A program made the position numbers and the translations under genes. Of a stretch of 64,000 bases of DNA, positions 13,421-23,672 are shown in pieces. The notes beneath the pieces are model-generated. The model was not told where the DNA came from. It saw only the letters and a list, made by a program, of their open reading frames with translations, and made no database searches. Within the stretch, counting starts at the first letter, position 1; every line of letters starts with the position of its first letter. The stretch lies in the NCBI GenBank assembly GCA_944470555.2, contig OX104127.1, positions 127,101,113 to 127,165,112 on the forward strand, written 5' to 3'. Origin of the DNA: Heterobilharzia americana (lineage: Eukaryota; Platyhelminthes; Trematoda; Strigeidida; Schistosomatidae).

Positions 13421-14072
13421 CAGAACAGTCGTATAATGACTACAACAACAAGACCATTGTGAATGCAGTTGAACGATTAAAGTACTAAAACCGCTTTCAG
13501 CAAGAAACTGACTAGACAGTCATCGAAACAGAAGACCTCCACTCATTGAGAAAAGTCCTGACATGCTGCTATAAAAAAGCCGTTGAAGATCGTACATGAC
13601 TATCAGAAAGTTGTTAAAATGAACCAGTGGACCCCAGTAATTTCTTCTATATTAATGAATGTTTGTTGAAAGAAGAAGCAACCCAAATATGGACTGACAA
13701 GAAGTATGTATAGTGACCACCAGCACTGTTGTGTAGCAAAGGCTCAAGTAATGGAGAAGACAGTGGAGATACGTAATAGCAGAAGGTTATTTACACTTAC
13801 TAAGAAAAGACGGATGAATAGATTATTAGTTACTGAGACTATTTTTGAAGAGAAATGTGTCTGTAATTTACTCGTAGGCGAGATAACTGGGACAAAGTGT
13901 GGAGCGATTCCAGAAACAGTTTGGCTGACCTATACCTTCTATTTCGGTTCCCGCCGTCCAGTCAGACCCTAAATGCAACGTTAAAATTAGGCCCTCACCG
14001 AGTTGAGAAAGCTCTAAGTTACCTGAAATTAGCAAGAGCACCAGAGTCCAATTAGCTAGGACAAGGGGGTAC

Positions 14073-15240
14073 TTGGGGACAGTAGTCACTAATTATTTTT
14101 TTAGAAATAAAGAAAAAAAGTCCTTGTGTGATAACCAGAGTGGAATCAGCTTTACAAAAACATTGTTTAAGGCTCCAGACTATGCGATCATAAAGTGTCT
14201 AAATGGAGCTAGGGAACATCTTAAATCAGATAGCCAAACAGATTTCAAACCTACTTGTCTATGTATCAACGAGATATCCACACTTAGCCAGGTTCTAGAA
14301 CACAGGCGCATCCACCAACACTCAACACCCGCTATATTTCTCGACCTGAAAGTGACATTCGACTCCATCGATCGAGAGGTCTTACACCAGTGTCTCTCAC
14401 TGAAACGGTTGTTGAGTAATGATATTACTCTGCTGATGGGTCTGCCTCAAACACCCTTTCCTGTGTTAGAGCCCGAGGTGAGTCATCAGGTAACCTGTGA
14501 AAACAGTGGTGTCCATCAAGGATATCCACTCACGATTATTATTCAAATTTTAGATATCTGCATCTCGTTGACTGGAATTACAGGGATTGATCTTATCTAA
14601 AGCGAATCTTTTGTGGACCTAGAGCAAGTAAATTGCATAGTCCTGTTAGGTGAAGACCATACCAAGATACACCGTCTTTTGGACATGCTGAGTGGCTATT
14701 CAGGCATTTATGGGTTGTGGTTCTCACCACCTGAATGAAGATACTTTGTCCAGGACTGGTGCGTAGTGGTCTCTTGTCTACCAATAGGTAGTCGGATGGT
14801 TGGACGAGTTGAACATTTAACTTACCTGGGAAGTCGGATCAGCCCTGGTAGGTTAGTGAATGACTGAGGAAATCCCAGCATGTATACAAAATGACCGCCT
14901 GGTTTTCTCAAAATTACATCATATATGATGCCGGCGCGACATCCGATTACCTGTCACGGATCGAGTGTACTGTGATGCAGTTTGCTGAGTCTTACCGTGT
15001 AAATGTGGAGCATGGCTATTAAAGGTGGAGAGCATGAGAAGGCCATAGGTGTTCGAACACTGTTGCCTTAGCGTAGGCCGTGAGCTGTTTTGTCACCAAT
15101 TCGGTAACGTTGAAACTATGGGTGAAATTTCGAGGGAAGAGGAAAGTCATTTGATGCAGCTGTGAACCTTCATCCTTTGAGATGCCTGGGAAATGTGCTA
15201 ACCGTGCCTAATCATTCTCTGTCTCGTGACACAATGATTG
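14073..15240 (+). pseudogene. Reverse transcriptase of CR1-like element (broken)
   Basis: The open frame at 14073-14600 contains FLDLKVTFDSIDREVLHQCL (14338-14397, RT motif A) and GVHQGYPL (about 14509-14532, normally GVRQGCPL). After a frame change, VNCIVLLGEDHTKIHRLL (about 14630-14683) aligns with the block that normally carries YADD; here it reads QVNC, so both catalytic aspartates are lost. HLTYLGSRISPG (about 14814-14849) and VNLHPLRCLGNVL (about 15162-15200) follow in further frames. The element cannot encode active RT. Confidence 0.7.
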
Positions 15241-15640
15241 AAGTAGGTTAAGTTTAGGAGGAGGTTAGCTGCATCTTAGCTAAAAGATGAGATCATAACA
15301 CGAAGTCTCTGATTGTTGGTTTGAGTCTTATCGGGAAATTTGAAATTTCCGGTTAGGGTCCCCTTGACAATAAAAACCAGTGGTTAAACACTGAGTGATA
15401 TGGCTCAGGACCGATCCAAGTAGTGTAGATGTATCTACACATTATCTTCGTCCTAATGGTCACACCGAATTTCAGTACTTCGTCATTGATCCACGCCCTC
15501 TTTTGATGACTTTCTGTCGCTTTTGACTGCTTTCTTTATATCCTTGTTTTTCATATTAGTGCATCTTAGCTTGATGTGCCTATATGAGGTAGGGTGACGT
15601 GCACCATTAAGCGGTAATGACAGATCCTATTTCTGTATTA

Positions 15641-17289
15641 CCTGTCTGTCTTTCAAATCGTAAGCTTAGTCAACCATTACTAAGGCCCTGACAGATACAT
15701 TTGTTACAAATTGGAGATAAATTCATGAAGATAAAATCCTTAACTGAACTATAACCTTATTGCTATTTTAGGAAGTTCCTGACTACACTCACAGCCATTT
15801 CGATGCTTATAGTAATCACCTAATATATTTAATGATTTCTTTGAATGATGGCAAAACGCTAAACAGAATTACTTTCGATAACTCCGTCTTCTCTGATTAG
15901 TTTCTACTTAGATTTCGTTGACAGATTGACCTGCATAACAACTTTGCGTCAGAGATAAATGTTCACTGACTTTGACAGAACTACCTTTATTTTAACTAAA
16001 GGCTGTATTATTTTAATCAAAATCAGATAAAAATCAGTTTTGTTTATCTGTTTTTCGAACATAATTTTAGAGGCTATTTTCATAGTTGCTTTAAAATTGT
16101 TGAAGTAAACGCCTTAATGTTCAATCGAACTGTAAACTGAATTATTATGATGACTTGTTAACGGAAATTAAAACAAATACCCAGTACACTACAGAATGCA
16201 GCTAAGTTTAATTTTATGCTGAGGTACTAATCTCAGTAAACATACTATTTAATAACAAACAACTGTATTTAAAGATGAGATTGTATTTATTTTGATAAGA
16301 ATGAAGTGATAAACAAGACCAAGCACACTGATGATTTTATTTTAATTACTCACAAGGTTAAAAGTACCTCTTTCGTTCACACTGCTACCGATATCGCAGC
16401 CTGGCAGTCAAGCCCATCCGTCGTAGAGATCTGAGATACATAAGCCAAAATGTCTGCTCTTTCAGAACCTTGCGCATCAAGAAGTTCGGCTTAAGAATAG
16501 TAAAACAAGTAGCAAGTTTCAGTCAAATTCGCTCAAACATGCTGCTTCCAAAAACAGAAGAGTCCTTGGCTGTTCATGAACTGAATCCTGACGTTTGTAT
16601 GTATAAGAGTTGTTTACAGTCTTTGTGCTTACCTTGACCTTAGTTTTACTCTGTATTTTATTTTGCTTTCTGACCTTCCCCTTATCTAGGCTGATCTCTT
16701 TATTCTTATATCATCATTGTCCCTTTTGTTGTTAAGTTTGAAAACCGTTGATGTTACTTCCCCTAATCTTTCCAGTAATTATAACTCTTTATAAGAACAT
16801 TCATTTTGTCTCACTTGATTTGTTTCATTTATATGAGCTAATCCTTTGCCTGTTTATTAGCTCTGTCACGTTTCTACTCCTTTTTAATCTGTATGCACCC
16901 TTTGAAAGATATGAAGATCTTACGTTATCCCTTTTTGTTATCATCTTACATCTACACTATCAACTAGCAACATCTTTATAGTTATTTTTGTCACTAATTG
17001 CTCAAGTTTCCTCACAAACTGTGGTCTGCAAATTTCTTTTTAGCTGAATTTCTCGCTAATTTATTACAGATAATGATAAAAACTAATCCGTTACGGCTTA
17101 AAAGTTGTTCGTTTCGACTACCAGTCAATTTCAAGATGGTTGTAAGCCAAACAACTATTGAGATGATGGAGAATATTTGTAGCTCCTGAGGATGATTTCG
17201 ATGTAGTTATGTTCTTTAAGTTGGACATATAAATCAAGAAGCTTTCATTATCATTCTAGACAACAACAGCAAACAGATGGATTCCCTTT
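15641..17289. other. Non-coding stretch between two retroelement relics
   Basis: AT-rich. Open frames are 77 codons (16748-16981, leucine-rich and phenylalanine-rich, likely a T-rich low-complexity artefact) and 63 codons (16998-17189). The latter ends 100 bp before the Penelope endonuclease remnant and could be decayed upstream Penelope sequence, but I see no RT motif in it. Confidence 0.45.
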
Positions 17290-17838
17290 TCTTAAATGAA
17301 GAACATCTCCACGATCAAGACTAGATTACTGGAGCCCTCTGGAACCACTGTGGATCACAAGCCCTTAAAATCTCTTCACTCTCTGTTTTGCAGGCTAAAA
17401 GACACAATGGTGAAAGAAGACAAACTAAACATTATCTACAAAATAAATTGCGTAAACTGTAAAAAGCACTACATAAGACAGAGTAGTCACCCTTTTCGTA
17501 TCCGTCTATATGAAAATTAACTAGCAGTAAAGCGTCACAACATATCTTCCCACACAAACAACTTTGGACAAAAAGTTGACTGGGATAATATGGTAATCCT
17601 GCACAAAGGAAATGCAGAGAATCCTGGAGTATTTTTAGAAGCTTGGCATTCAGGCCAGTCAGTGATCAATAGGCATACTGATATTGACCCTATCTATCAA
17701 TCAACGAGAAAGAACAAGAAGCTCATAGTTCACGTCAACACGACAACCATTCAAAATGAATATGAAGACAAGGAAATGACTTTGGCAGAAACAACGAATC
17801 ACACAAGAGGCTATCAGGGCAATCCACTAAGCTACTAG
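17290..17838 (+). mobile_element. Penelope-like element, GIY-YIG endonuclease remnant
   Basis: One reading frame from 17296 to 17838, interrupted only by TAA at 17518-17520, encodes the C-terminal part of a Penelope-like retroelement. Visible are a linker ending in LFCRLKDTMVKEDK, the GIY-like IIYK (17431-17442), a CVNC pair (from 17449), the YIG block changed to YIR (17470-17478), LAVKRHNISSHT with its His residues after the stop, DWDNMVIL, then LEAWHS and NRHTDIDPIY. These follow the usual order of the Penelope endonuclease. Schistosomes carry such elements (Cercyon, Perere-10 type). The Gly-to-Arg change in YIG and the stop make it inactive. No RT domain was found upstream, so the copy is 5'-truncated or too decayed. 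Confidence 0.75.
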
Positions 17839-20040
17839 TTGGAAAAACCCTATAGCCTATTTCTTTCTGAAGTTTGTACTGATGATACTGTCTAGAATGA
17901 CAATGAAACATTCACGACTAAACCACCGAGCTCAGTGAACACAACAGGATTAAATAAACAGCTGTGATGAACACCTCTTCATATATCAAGCATCTTACTT
18001 CATATTTGGAGATGAAAACAGCGTACATACATGGGGTTCTTTTAAAACATATCTCCCAGCATTGATTTTCTAAGCTCTCTGATTGAGAATGTCATTTCAT
18101 GAACAATTCTGTCTTCAAATATTCAAAGGCTCATTGCTACACAAGAAACTTTCAAGTGAATACAAGACGTTGAAATAAACATTTGAAACTGAGTCAGAAT
18201 ATGCTTAGCAGAGTTTTAAGGGATTCAACTATTTCGGTCGTAGCTGTGAGCAAATAACTAGAATATCTAAAGTCTTCCTTCTCTACTATCATCAACCTTT
18301 TAACCACCTTCTTGTTTATTTAAATCTTTCCTATCAGCATCAAACGGTTATCATTTTACTTTTCACTTTCTATTCTGAACAAGTTAAGTTTTAGTGAACC
18401 TTTTAAAGGTTGTATTCTAAAAGTTTAAAAGTGTGCTATTCCTCGCTTTTCCTGCTACTTTCATAATCATCTAAGTTGTAGAACAATACTTTTCAGTTTC
18501 TCAGCGTCATATAACTTCTCTTCCAAACATTTTTTGATAAAATAACACAATTCTATCAGAATATAATTAGTTTGTGCTTACTGTTGTGAAACTAAGTATT
18601 TTATAACTTTGAAAAGTGATTCCTTGGGCTAATGAGTGTATTATGAGATAAAAAAATACCACTGTTTTAGTAATTATCCTTCATTCAATGGCACAGTACA
18701 AAATATAAATTTGCTATAGATAATAGTTTAAGAATAATGGAGTAAATAAATTGCATTTCCCTCCAAGCTATTTTGCATATTTTATCAAGTGGATCAACAT
18801 TAAAGTATTGTTTTGATGATAGAACAAATTGCGAATAAGAAAACTTCATATTACTGATCCAGTCTTTTGAAATAATATTTTTAAAATGATGAAGAATAAA
18901 TAATCGCCTGATCATCAACAGTATGAAATAAAACCATCACGGTTTAATCAAAAAATAAAATTTCTCTAATCCTCTTTACTCACTACTTATACTTTCTATA
19001 GAGAATGAGGTAAACAAAAGTGTTTCGGAAGTTGATGTGAAGAGAGTGATTTCTTTTGCTTCATATCCTCAATAATATAGTGGGGTATTAGTTGATCTTA
19101 TGAAAAGGCAAAGGTTTACTATGATTTGTATTTCAGAATAACTTTTTATTTCAGTAGTAAAAAATTTGCTTTTGCATAACACTTTGTTTCAAAATTTATG
19201 GTTGCAGTGAAAACTAGTCCACAATCATTGATCACAAAGATTAAAATAACTAAAATAAATATCTCTTTACAATTTAAATGGTATATAACAATTGCATTAC
19301 TTTATAACAGAATTTACTGAGATTTTCCAGAAATTTCTCAAACATTCAAGAATAAGCTGTGTTCAGTAATAAAATGGTTTTATATAGAGATAATATGGTC
19401 GAACAGAGCCTAAATGAATCTTATTTTTATTATACATTGGACTGACACGTGCAGTTGTCAAGTAATTGTTTTCCACAAGATATTTAGGTAGTACCTTATT
19501 AGTTTGCAGGGAAACTGATAGCTCAGTCGAACTGCAGAAAATATTCAACATTCAAATACTCAATGATGCTACCTATTTTTACAAAGCAAGAACAATAATC
19601 ACTGTGTGACATGAATGAAATTCATTCCATGTGCTCTAAATCTTCCGCATACGCAGTAAATTAAAAATTGTATACGTTAAGCTATCAATGTCCAAAGTAA
19701 GTCCTTTGATACATTTCAAAAGTAACATCAACACAGGGTACATCTTTCATATCTGGACATCCATGCATATATATGGCAACAGAGACGGATGGCAACGTTC
19801 ACGACTTAATCAACCAATACAGTGAACATGTATCAAATCAGACTATAAAATCGATCATTAAATAAGGAAAATAATACGAAGTGATAGCAGTGCAGGCATA
19901 TGATTAGAGCAGAAGGTAGTAGGGATTTCGATAAAGGGGGAAGGGCAACAAAGATGGTATATGAAGTGTATGGACTAATGGAATGGAAAAGGATATGCTA
20001 AAAGTCATGAATAAAATATAGTTTACTATAAAATTTCATG
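17839..20040. other. Non-coding stretch, no gene recognised
   Basis: AT-rich, with open frames no longer than 77 codons (18685-18918 minus). No repeat or RNA gene recognised. Confidence 0.6.
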
Positions 20041-20215
20041 GGGATTTCATCTTTAAGGTAGTATTCATCATGGACTGATATCGGTTGAAGAACCATTGAG
20101 GACCTGAGAGGACTGGACAGCAACTTTTTCCTAGTATCGAACATACTTCCAGATGGAGACCCCGATGTTCTGATGAGAAGCGGTGACCTATGGGGTCAAC
20201 CAGTTGGAAGTTAAA
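20041..20215 (-). mobile_element. SINE fragment, minus copy
   Basis: 'Gactgatatcggttgaagaa' followed by 'ccattgag' (about 20074-20101) is the reverse complement of the family tail ('ggttctctaactgatatca') seen at 20437-20455. It forms the left half of a head-to-head pair with the copy at 20270. The ribozyme part is too diverged to delimit. Confidence 0.4.
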
Positions 20216-20269
20216 CCTGTGCTCACTGAAGACTTTCAGCGATAGTTGCGCTGCATTACTAACTAAGGA

Positions 20270-20475
20270 AACTGTAGACCGTCGAAATCTGACCCAGCAG
20301 TTGAATGGTTAACACGTTCGCCATGAAATCTGGAGGTTCTGAGTTCGATTTCTAGTGGGTTAAGGTCGTGGCTGCTTACCACTGAAGAGTCTCATACTGG
20401 AACGAAGCAGTTGTTCAGTGCAGCTAGGTTTTCACTGGTTCTCTAACTGATATCAGTTCGTGATGCATGCTATTT
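20270..20475 (+). mobile_element. tRNA-derived SINE with hammerhead, plus copy
   Basis: Shows a tRNA-like head with an A-box-like 'tgaatggttaacacgttcg' (about 20304) and B-box 'gagttcgatttc' (20341-20352), then a hammerhead block, then 'ggttttcactggttctctaa' and 'ctgatatcagttcgtgatgc'. This is the layout of the schistosome SINE family in which a tRNA-like promoter precedes a hammerhead ribozyme. Confidence 0.6.
20379..20420 (+). ncRNA. Hammerhead ribozyme motif in SINE
   Basis: CCACTGAAGAG, stem II with GTCTC and GGAAC arms, GAAG in place of GAAA, then GTT in place of GTC, and CAGTG pairing with CACTG of stem I. The last A of the GAAA box and the cleavage triplet are both changed. Confidence 0.4.
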
Positions 20476-20479
20476 TAAA

Positions 20480-21137
20480 ATGTAATGGATTAAGGTAAAT
20501 CGAAAAGCATTAGAAGATGTAGTTGCGAGACTATGAGCAAAATTCGTTGTGATGGTAAGAACGAGTAACAATACCTTTAAATATACAGCTTTCCTCGCAA
20601 AAATGAAGAAAAGCAAACAACTGTAGTACGAAAGTTTATGTTCCAGAAAAATCCTCTCTTGTTCTTTTTACATTTAAGGCGAATGTAATGCTATATATAA
20701 TCAACGAACTAAGAATTCTACACAACTAATATCTTAAGATGACTAATTCCTTAGAAAGTAAAACACCTGCTTGACTTGAGAGAGGCCATAAATGAATATG
20801 TTCCTATCCTGTGCTACATTCAACTATAGTGTGTAACTCACAAATACTTTTGAAGTGAGGCATACATTAAATGTAGGGTGATCAAAGTGTAATTGGTAGA
20901 ACTGAATTTATTTTATTGAAATATCCTAATGTCTAGTGAAATAAAGATGTGGCTCGCATCCGTAATTTGTCTTAAGAACACTTTCGACAGGTTACATAAT
21001 GCAATACATAACCACTAAGTTGGATTTTGATGAAATAGTTTCGGCTTAATCTTATTTAAAAAGAGTAGCGAAGAAAGCCACCATTACTAGTTTTCCAAAA
21101 CCTTGAGCCCACTCAGAAATAAAGAAATTTCCCTTAC
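20480..21137. other. Non-coding stretch
   Basis: No gene, RNA or repeat recognised. Confidence 0.55.
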
Positions 21138-21159
21138 ATATATATATATATATATATAT
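21138..21159. repeat. (AT)n microsatellite
   Basis: About eleven uninterrupted AT units immediately left of an SM-alpha-like junction sequence. Confidence 0.95.
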
Positions 21160-21265
21160 CAGTTGTGGTAATAATACTTGTAATTCTTCGTTGTTATCCA
21201 AGGTCCTGAACTCCTCTGCTAGTCACCGAGATCAATGTAATATCAAAGGGTTGGATCCTTTTTTG
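21160..21265 (+). mobile_element. SM-alpha-like fragment with inverted junction
   Basis: 'Cagttgtggtaataatactt' and 'gtaattcttcgttgttat' are the minus orientation of the SM-alpha-like unit. After 'ccaaggtc' the sequence switches to the plus orientation ('ctgaactcctctgctagtca'). The same switch occurs at 23283-23350. The plus part starts at the base that would follow a hammerhead GUC cleavage site. Confidence 0.5.
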
Positions 21266-21839
21266 ACGTTCGATCACACCAAACACGTTTACTCTTATCC
21301 AGGACCAATGTGTCGCACTGCTTATGGTGTTCAATGTCCAACTATCATTAGGTTGTTCATAGCTGGAAAATTCAATAACTTTATTATTTGAGTTTTATTC
21401 TTTTGGCATAATCGCTCGATAAGTGGAGTCAAGAAACGAATTAATCCTTTATTACAGTGAAAATTACTGAGTTTTTGTTTAAAATACACAAATGAACCAG
21501 AGTTTCAGAAGTTTAGCTAAACACTATACAAAAATAACTCTCTTCTGAAAGTCAGTCAGTAAAAATGTTTGCATCTTATGACTTCTAAGTAACAGCCATT
21601 TTAAAACGTGTTGGAATTAGTGATTTTTTTTGTGTGTTAGCCGATTTTTTAAATTCTAGATTTCATTACGTTAGACCCCACTGATTGAAAGCAGTTATAA
21701 TATGCTCCAGCTGAATGATATAATCAGCTGACTCCATTTCGACACATTTTTTGTCAGTCATTCATTAATACGGAAAACGTAAGCAAAGATGAACAGAGTG
21801 AATAGACTTAACTTTAGGATTTTACTCTGACATTTGTTT
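21266..21839. other. Non-coding stretch
   Basis: No gene or repeat recognised. The short open frame at 21191-21391 is made partly of SINE sequence. Confidence 0.55.
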
Positions 21840-22090
21840 TAAAGGTCCTCAGTCGATCCTCAGTAAACAAGTATATAACACTGAGGTTTTAAGCAACGGG
21901 TACCAGGCTCAAATCTCAGTAGGAACACTATCACTCACTGGGATGCAAGAATATCCAGTTGATGAATCCTAAACAGGACGAAATATGCATCATTGGTTGC
22001 ATTGCTAACCTTCACCAGCAAACCATCAGATAATCAACCTTCAGCCAATACTGAAGCATCCGCATGAGAATCCGTTTGCCAACAAAAGCC
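21840..22090 (+). mobile_element. SM-alpha-like SINE with hammerhead, plus copy
   Basis: Has a B-box-like 'ggctcaaatctcagtagga' (about 21908), 'cactcactgggatgcaag', a hammerhead block, and a 3' part with 'gaagcatccgcatgagaatc' (about 22053). The last corresponds to the 'ggatgcctcgata' block of the minus copy at 5690-5990 in reverse complement. The 5' boundary is diffuse. Confidence 0.55.
21955..21996 (+). ncRNA. Hammerhead ribozyme motif in SINE
   Basis: CCAG-TTGATGA-ATCC-loop-GGAC-GAAA-TATGCATC-ATTGG. GAAA and stem II (TCC/GGA) are intact. The first base of the CUGAUGA box is T. The cleavage triplet is AUC, which hammerheads can tolerate. Stem I needs a one-base offset. Confidence 0.45.
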
Positions 22091-22099
22091 AATGAATTC

Positions 22100-22996
22100 G
22101 ATCCAGTATATCAAAGAGAAAATACAAATATTAATAAATGACTTACCTGTCACGTCTAGTCAGATGTGAATATACTCAGAGGTATTACTCATAGTAATGC
22201 CATTTTGCACACTCCATAGAAACTCTAGGACTATTAACTGATTAGACAAGAATGCAAGTCGATATCTTATCTGCCACTGGAAGAACAGAAGGCATCTTAA
22301 TTTGGTGGTATTCAATTTCCACTTAATTACCCTTGGAAAGAATACGAACAAAAGTGTATAAGGGCCTCATAAGCAACTAAAAAGATATCTGGGATGATTT
22401 GAAGGGCTGTCAAAAGGTATACAACTAGAACACACGAACTAGTTCAAAACAAAATAAAGAGGAGGTAACGGTGAAGACGAACTATTACACAATATAACTA
22501 TCGAAAACTCTCTCTTCCGTTAGATAGCCGCCTCACATCTTCTATGGCTAGAAACCTTGGGCAAGACACTGTGATCATGCATACTATACGACTGCTGATG
22601 ATAACGAGCTGTTATGCAGGTTTTGATGGACAGAATGTCGATCGAACAGGGGAAACACTGATTAAAAGTAGCATGTATAAGTAAATGATCCACGATCCCA
22701 TAGATCGGATTATGGAGTACTGTAATAAAAGTGACCAGAATGAGAAAAACCTATGAAATCATACAGAATTTCATCAAAAATCACTAGAGAGTAAATCACT
22801 GGTCTGATACATCTTTAACATTAAACATTTCTTCATACACAGAGGATCCGTTCACTTTTATAGTTCTGAATACATTTCACAATAAAATATACGAAATTCA
22901 GAATGCAAGACCTGATAGATAAACAGAACCAATTTGTTTACCTAATAACTACGACTGTACGTGTCTGGATTCGTCAAACATGAAGGATGATAAATA
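22100..22996. other. Non-coding stretch
   Basis: AT-rich, with one 63-codon open frame (22160-22351 minus) of no recognised family. Confidence 0.55.
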
Positions 22997-23328
22997 TTTT
23001 GCAATGATACTTGTAGTTCCCCGTTGCTGTACAGAGTCGAATTGCTCGTCAACTGTTGGTAGATGGGATCCTGTGCGGATGCCTTGATACTTCCGGTTGA
23101 CTAACACAGGAACCCAGGACGGTCCTTTCGTTCCACTTGGTACTCATCAGCTGGGTGTACCTGCACTCCAGTGACTGATATTGTTCCTACTGAGGCTTGA
23201 ATCCACTACCCTTCTCTTCAAACGCCAGGGTGTTATGCACTAGGCCACTGGGGCACGATGGCCACCTCTTATCAACGGGTATCAGTTGTTGTACTGATAC
23301 TTGTAATTTCCCGTTGCTATGCAAGGTC
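22997..23328 (-). mobile_element. SM-alpha-like SINE, near-full unit, minus copy
   Basis: The best-preserved minus copy. Minus-strand order: 'agcaacgggaaattacaagt' (5' side, rc of about 23301-23320), an A-box-like 'tggcctagtgcataacac', a B-box-like region, 'cactggagtgcaggtacacc', the hammerhead, then 'gaagtatcaaggcatccgca' and a second 'gcaacggggaactacaagt' at the 3' end. The same 20-bp block at both ends is what a unit cut from a tandem array would show. It pairs head to head with the plus copy starting at 23329. Confidence 0.65.
23113..23155 (-). ncRNA. Best hammerhead ribozyme candidate in the window
   Basis: The minus strand reads ACCCAG-CTGATGAG-TACC-loop-GGAAC-GAAA-GGACC-GTC-CTGGGT. 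The CUGAUGA and GAAA boxes and the GUC site are all intact, and stem I can form six perfect pairs (ACCCAG/CUGGGU). Stem II has one A-A mismatch. Stem III is the weak point: G follows GAAA where the SM-alpha type has C, leaving a G-G opposition at its base. Possibly slow or inactive. Confidence 0.6.
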
Positions 23329-23672
23329 CTAAACTCCTTTGCTAGACACCAAGGTCAATATAACATCGCGAATACCTGGCAGTATCAAAACATCCGCATC
23401 GAAGCCCATCTGCAGTTCGATCCTGTATAGCAACAGGAAATTACAAGTTTCAGCACAACAACTGAGACCCGTTGATAAGAGGTGGCTATCGTGCCCCAGT
23501 GGCTTAGTGCATAACACTCTGGTGTTTGAAGGGGTGGGTACTGGGTTTAGGCCTCAGTGGAGAACAATATCAGTCATTGGAGTGCAGGTACACCCAGCTG
23601 ACGAGTACCAAACTGGACAGAACGCGAGTCCTGGATTACTCTGCTAGTCACCAAGACCAATATGATAAATAT
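23329..23672 (+). mobile_element. SM-alpha-like SINE, near-full unit, plus copy
   Basis: Runs from 'ctaaactcctttgctagaca' through 'gcccatctgcagttcgatcc' and 'agcaacaggaaattacaag', then the A-box-like 'tggcttagtgc' (23500-23510), the B-box-like 'gggtttaggcc' (about 23543), the hammerhead (23593-23634), and 'tctgctagtcaccaagacca', which repeats its beginning. The unit is therefore circularly permuted to start and end at the ribozyme cleavage point, as expected for a monomer of a tandem hammerhead repeat. Confidence 0.65.
23593..23634 (+). ncRNA. Hammerhead ribozyme motif, core mutated
   Basis: CCCAG-CTGACGAG-stem II-GGAC-AGAAC-GCGAGTC-CTGG. Stem I, CUGACGA and the GUC site are present. The GAAA box is changed to AGAA, which should abolish cleavage. 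Confidence 0.5.

Larger units (their letters stand above)
12380..15640 (+). mobile_element. CR1-like non-LTR retrotransposon, decayed copy
   Basis: A near-complete but heavily decayed non-LTR element. In order, translating across frames, I see a 5' leader, an APE-type endonuclease, reverse transcriptase blocks, a C-terminal region and a 3' UTR. The residue order matches the CR1-like endonuclease/RT elements abundant in schistosomes. Assignment to a named family (SR1 or Perere-type) is from memory and not certain. Dozens of stops and frameshifts interrupt it, and the RT catalytic box is lost. Ends are estimated from where similarity fades; no target-site duplication was found. Confidence 0.75.

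Noticed and set aside
16748..16981. Hydrophobic 77-codon frame as a membrane protein exon
   Set aside because: T-rich low-complexity DNA gives Phe/Leu runs by itself; no splice context or homology.
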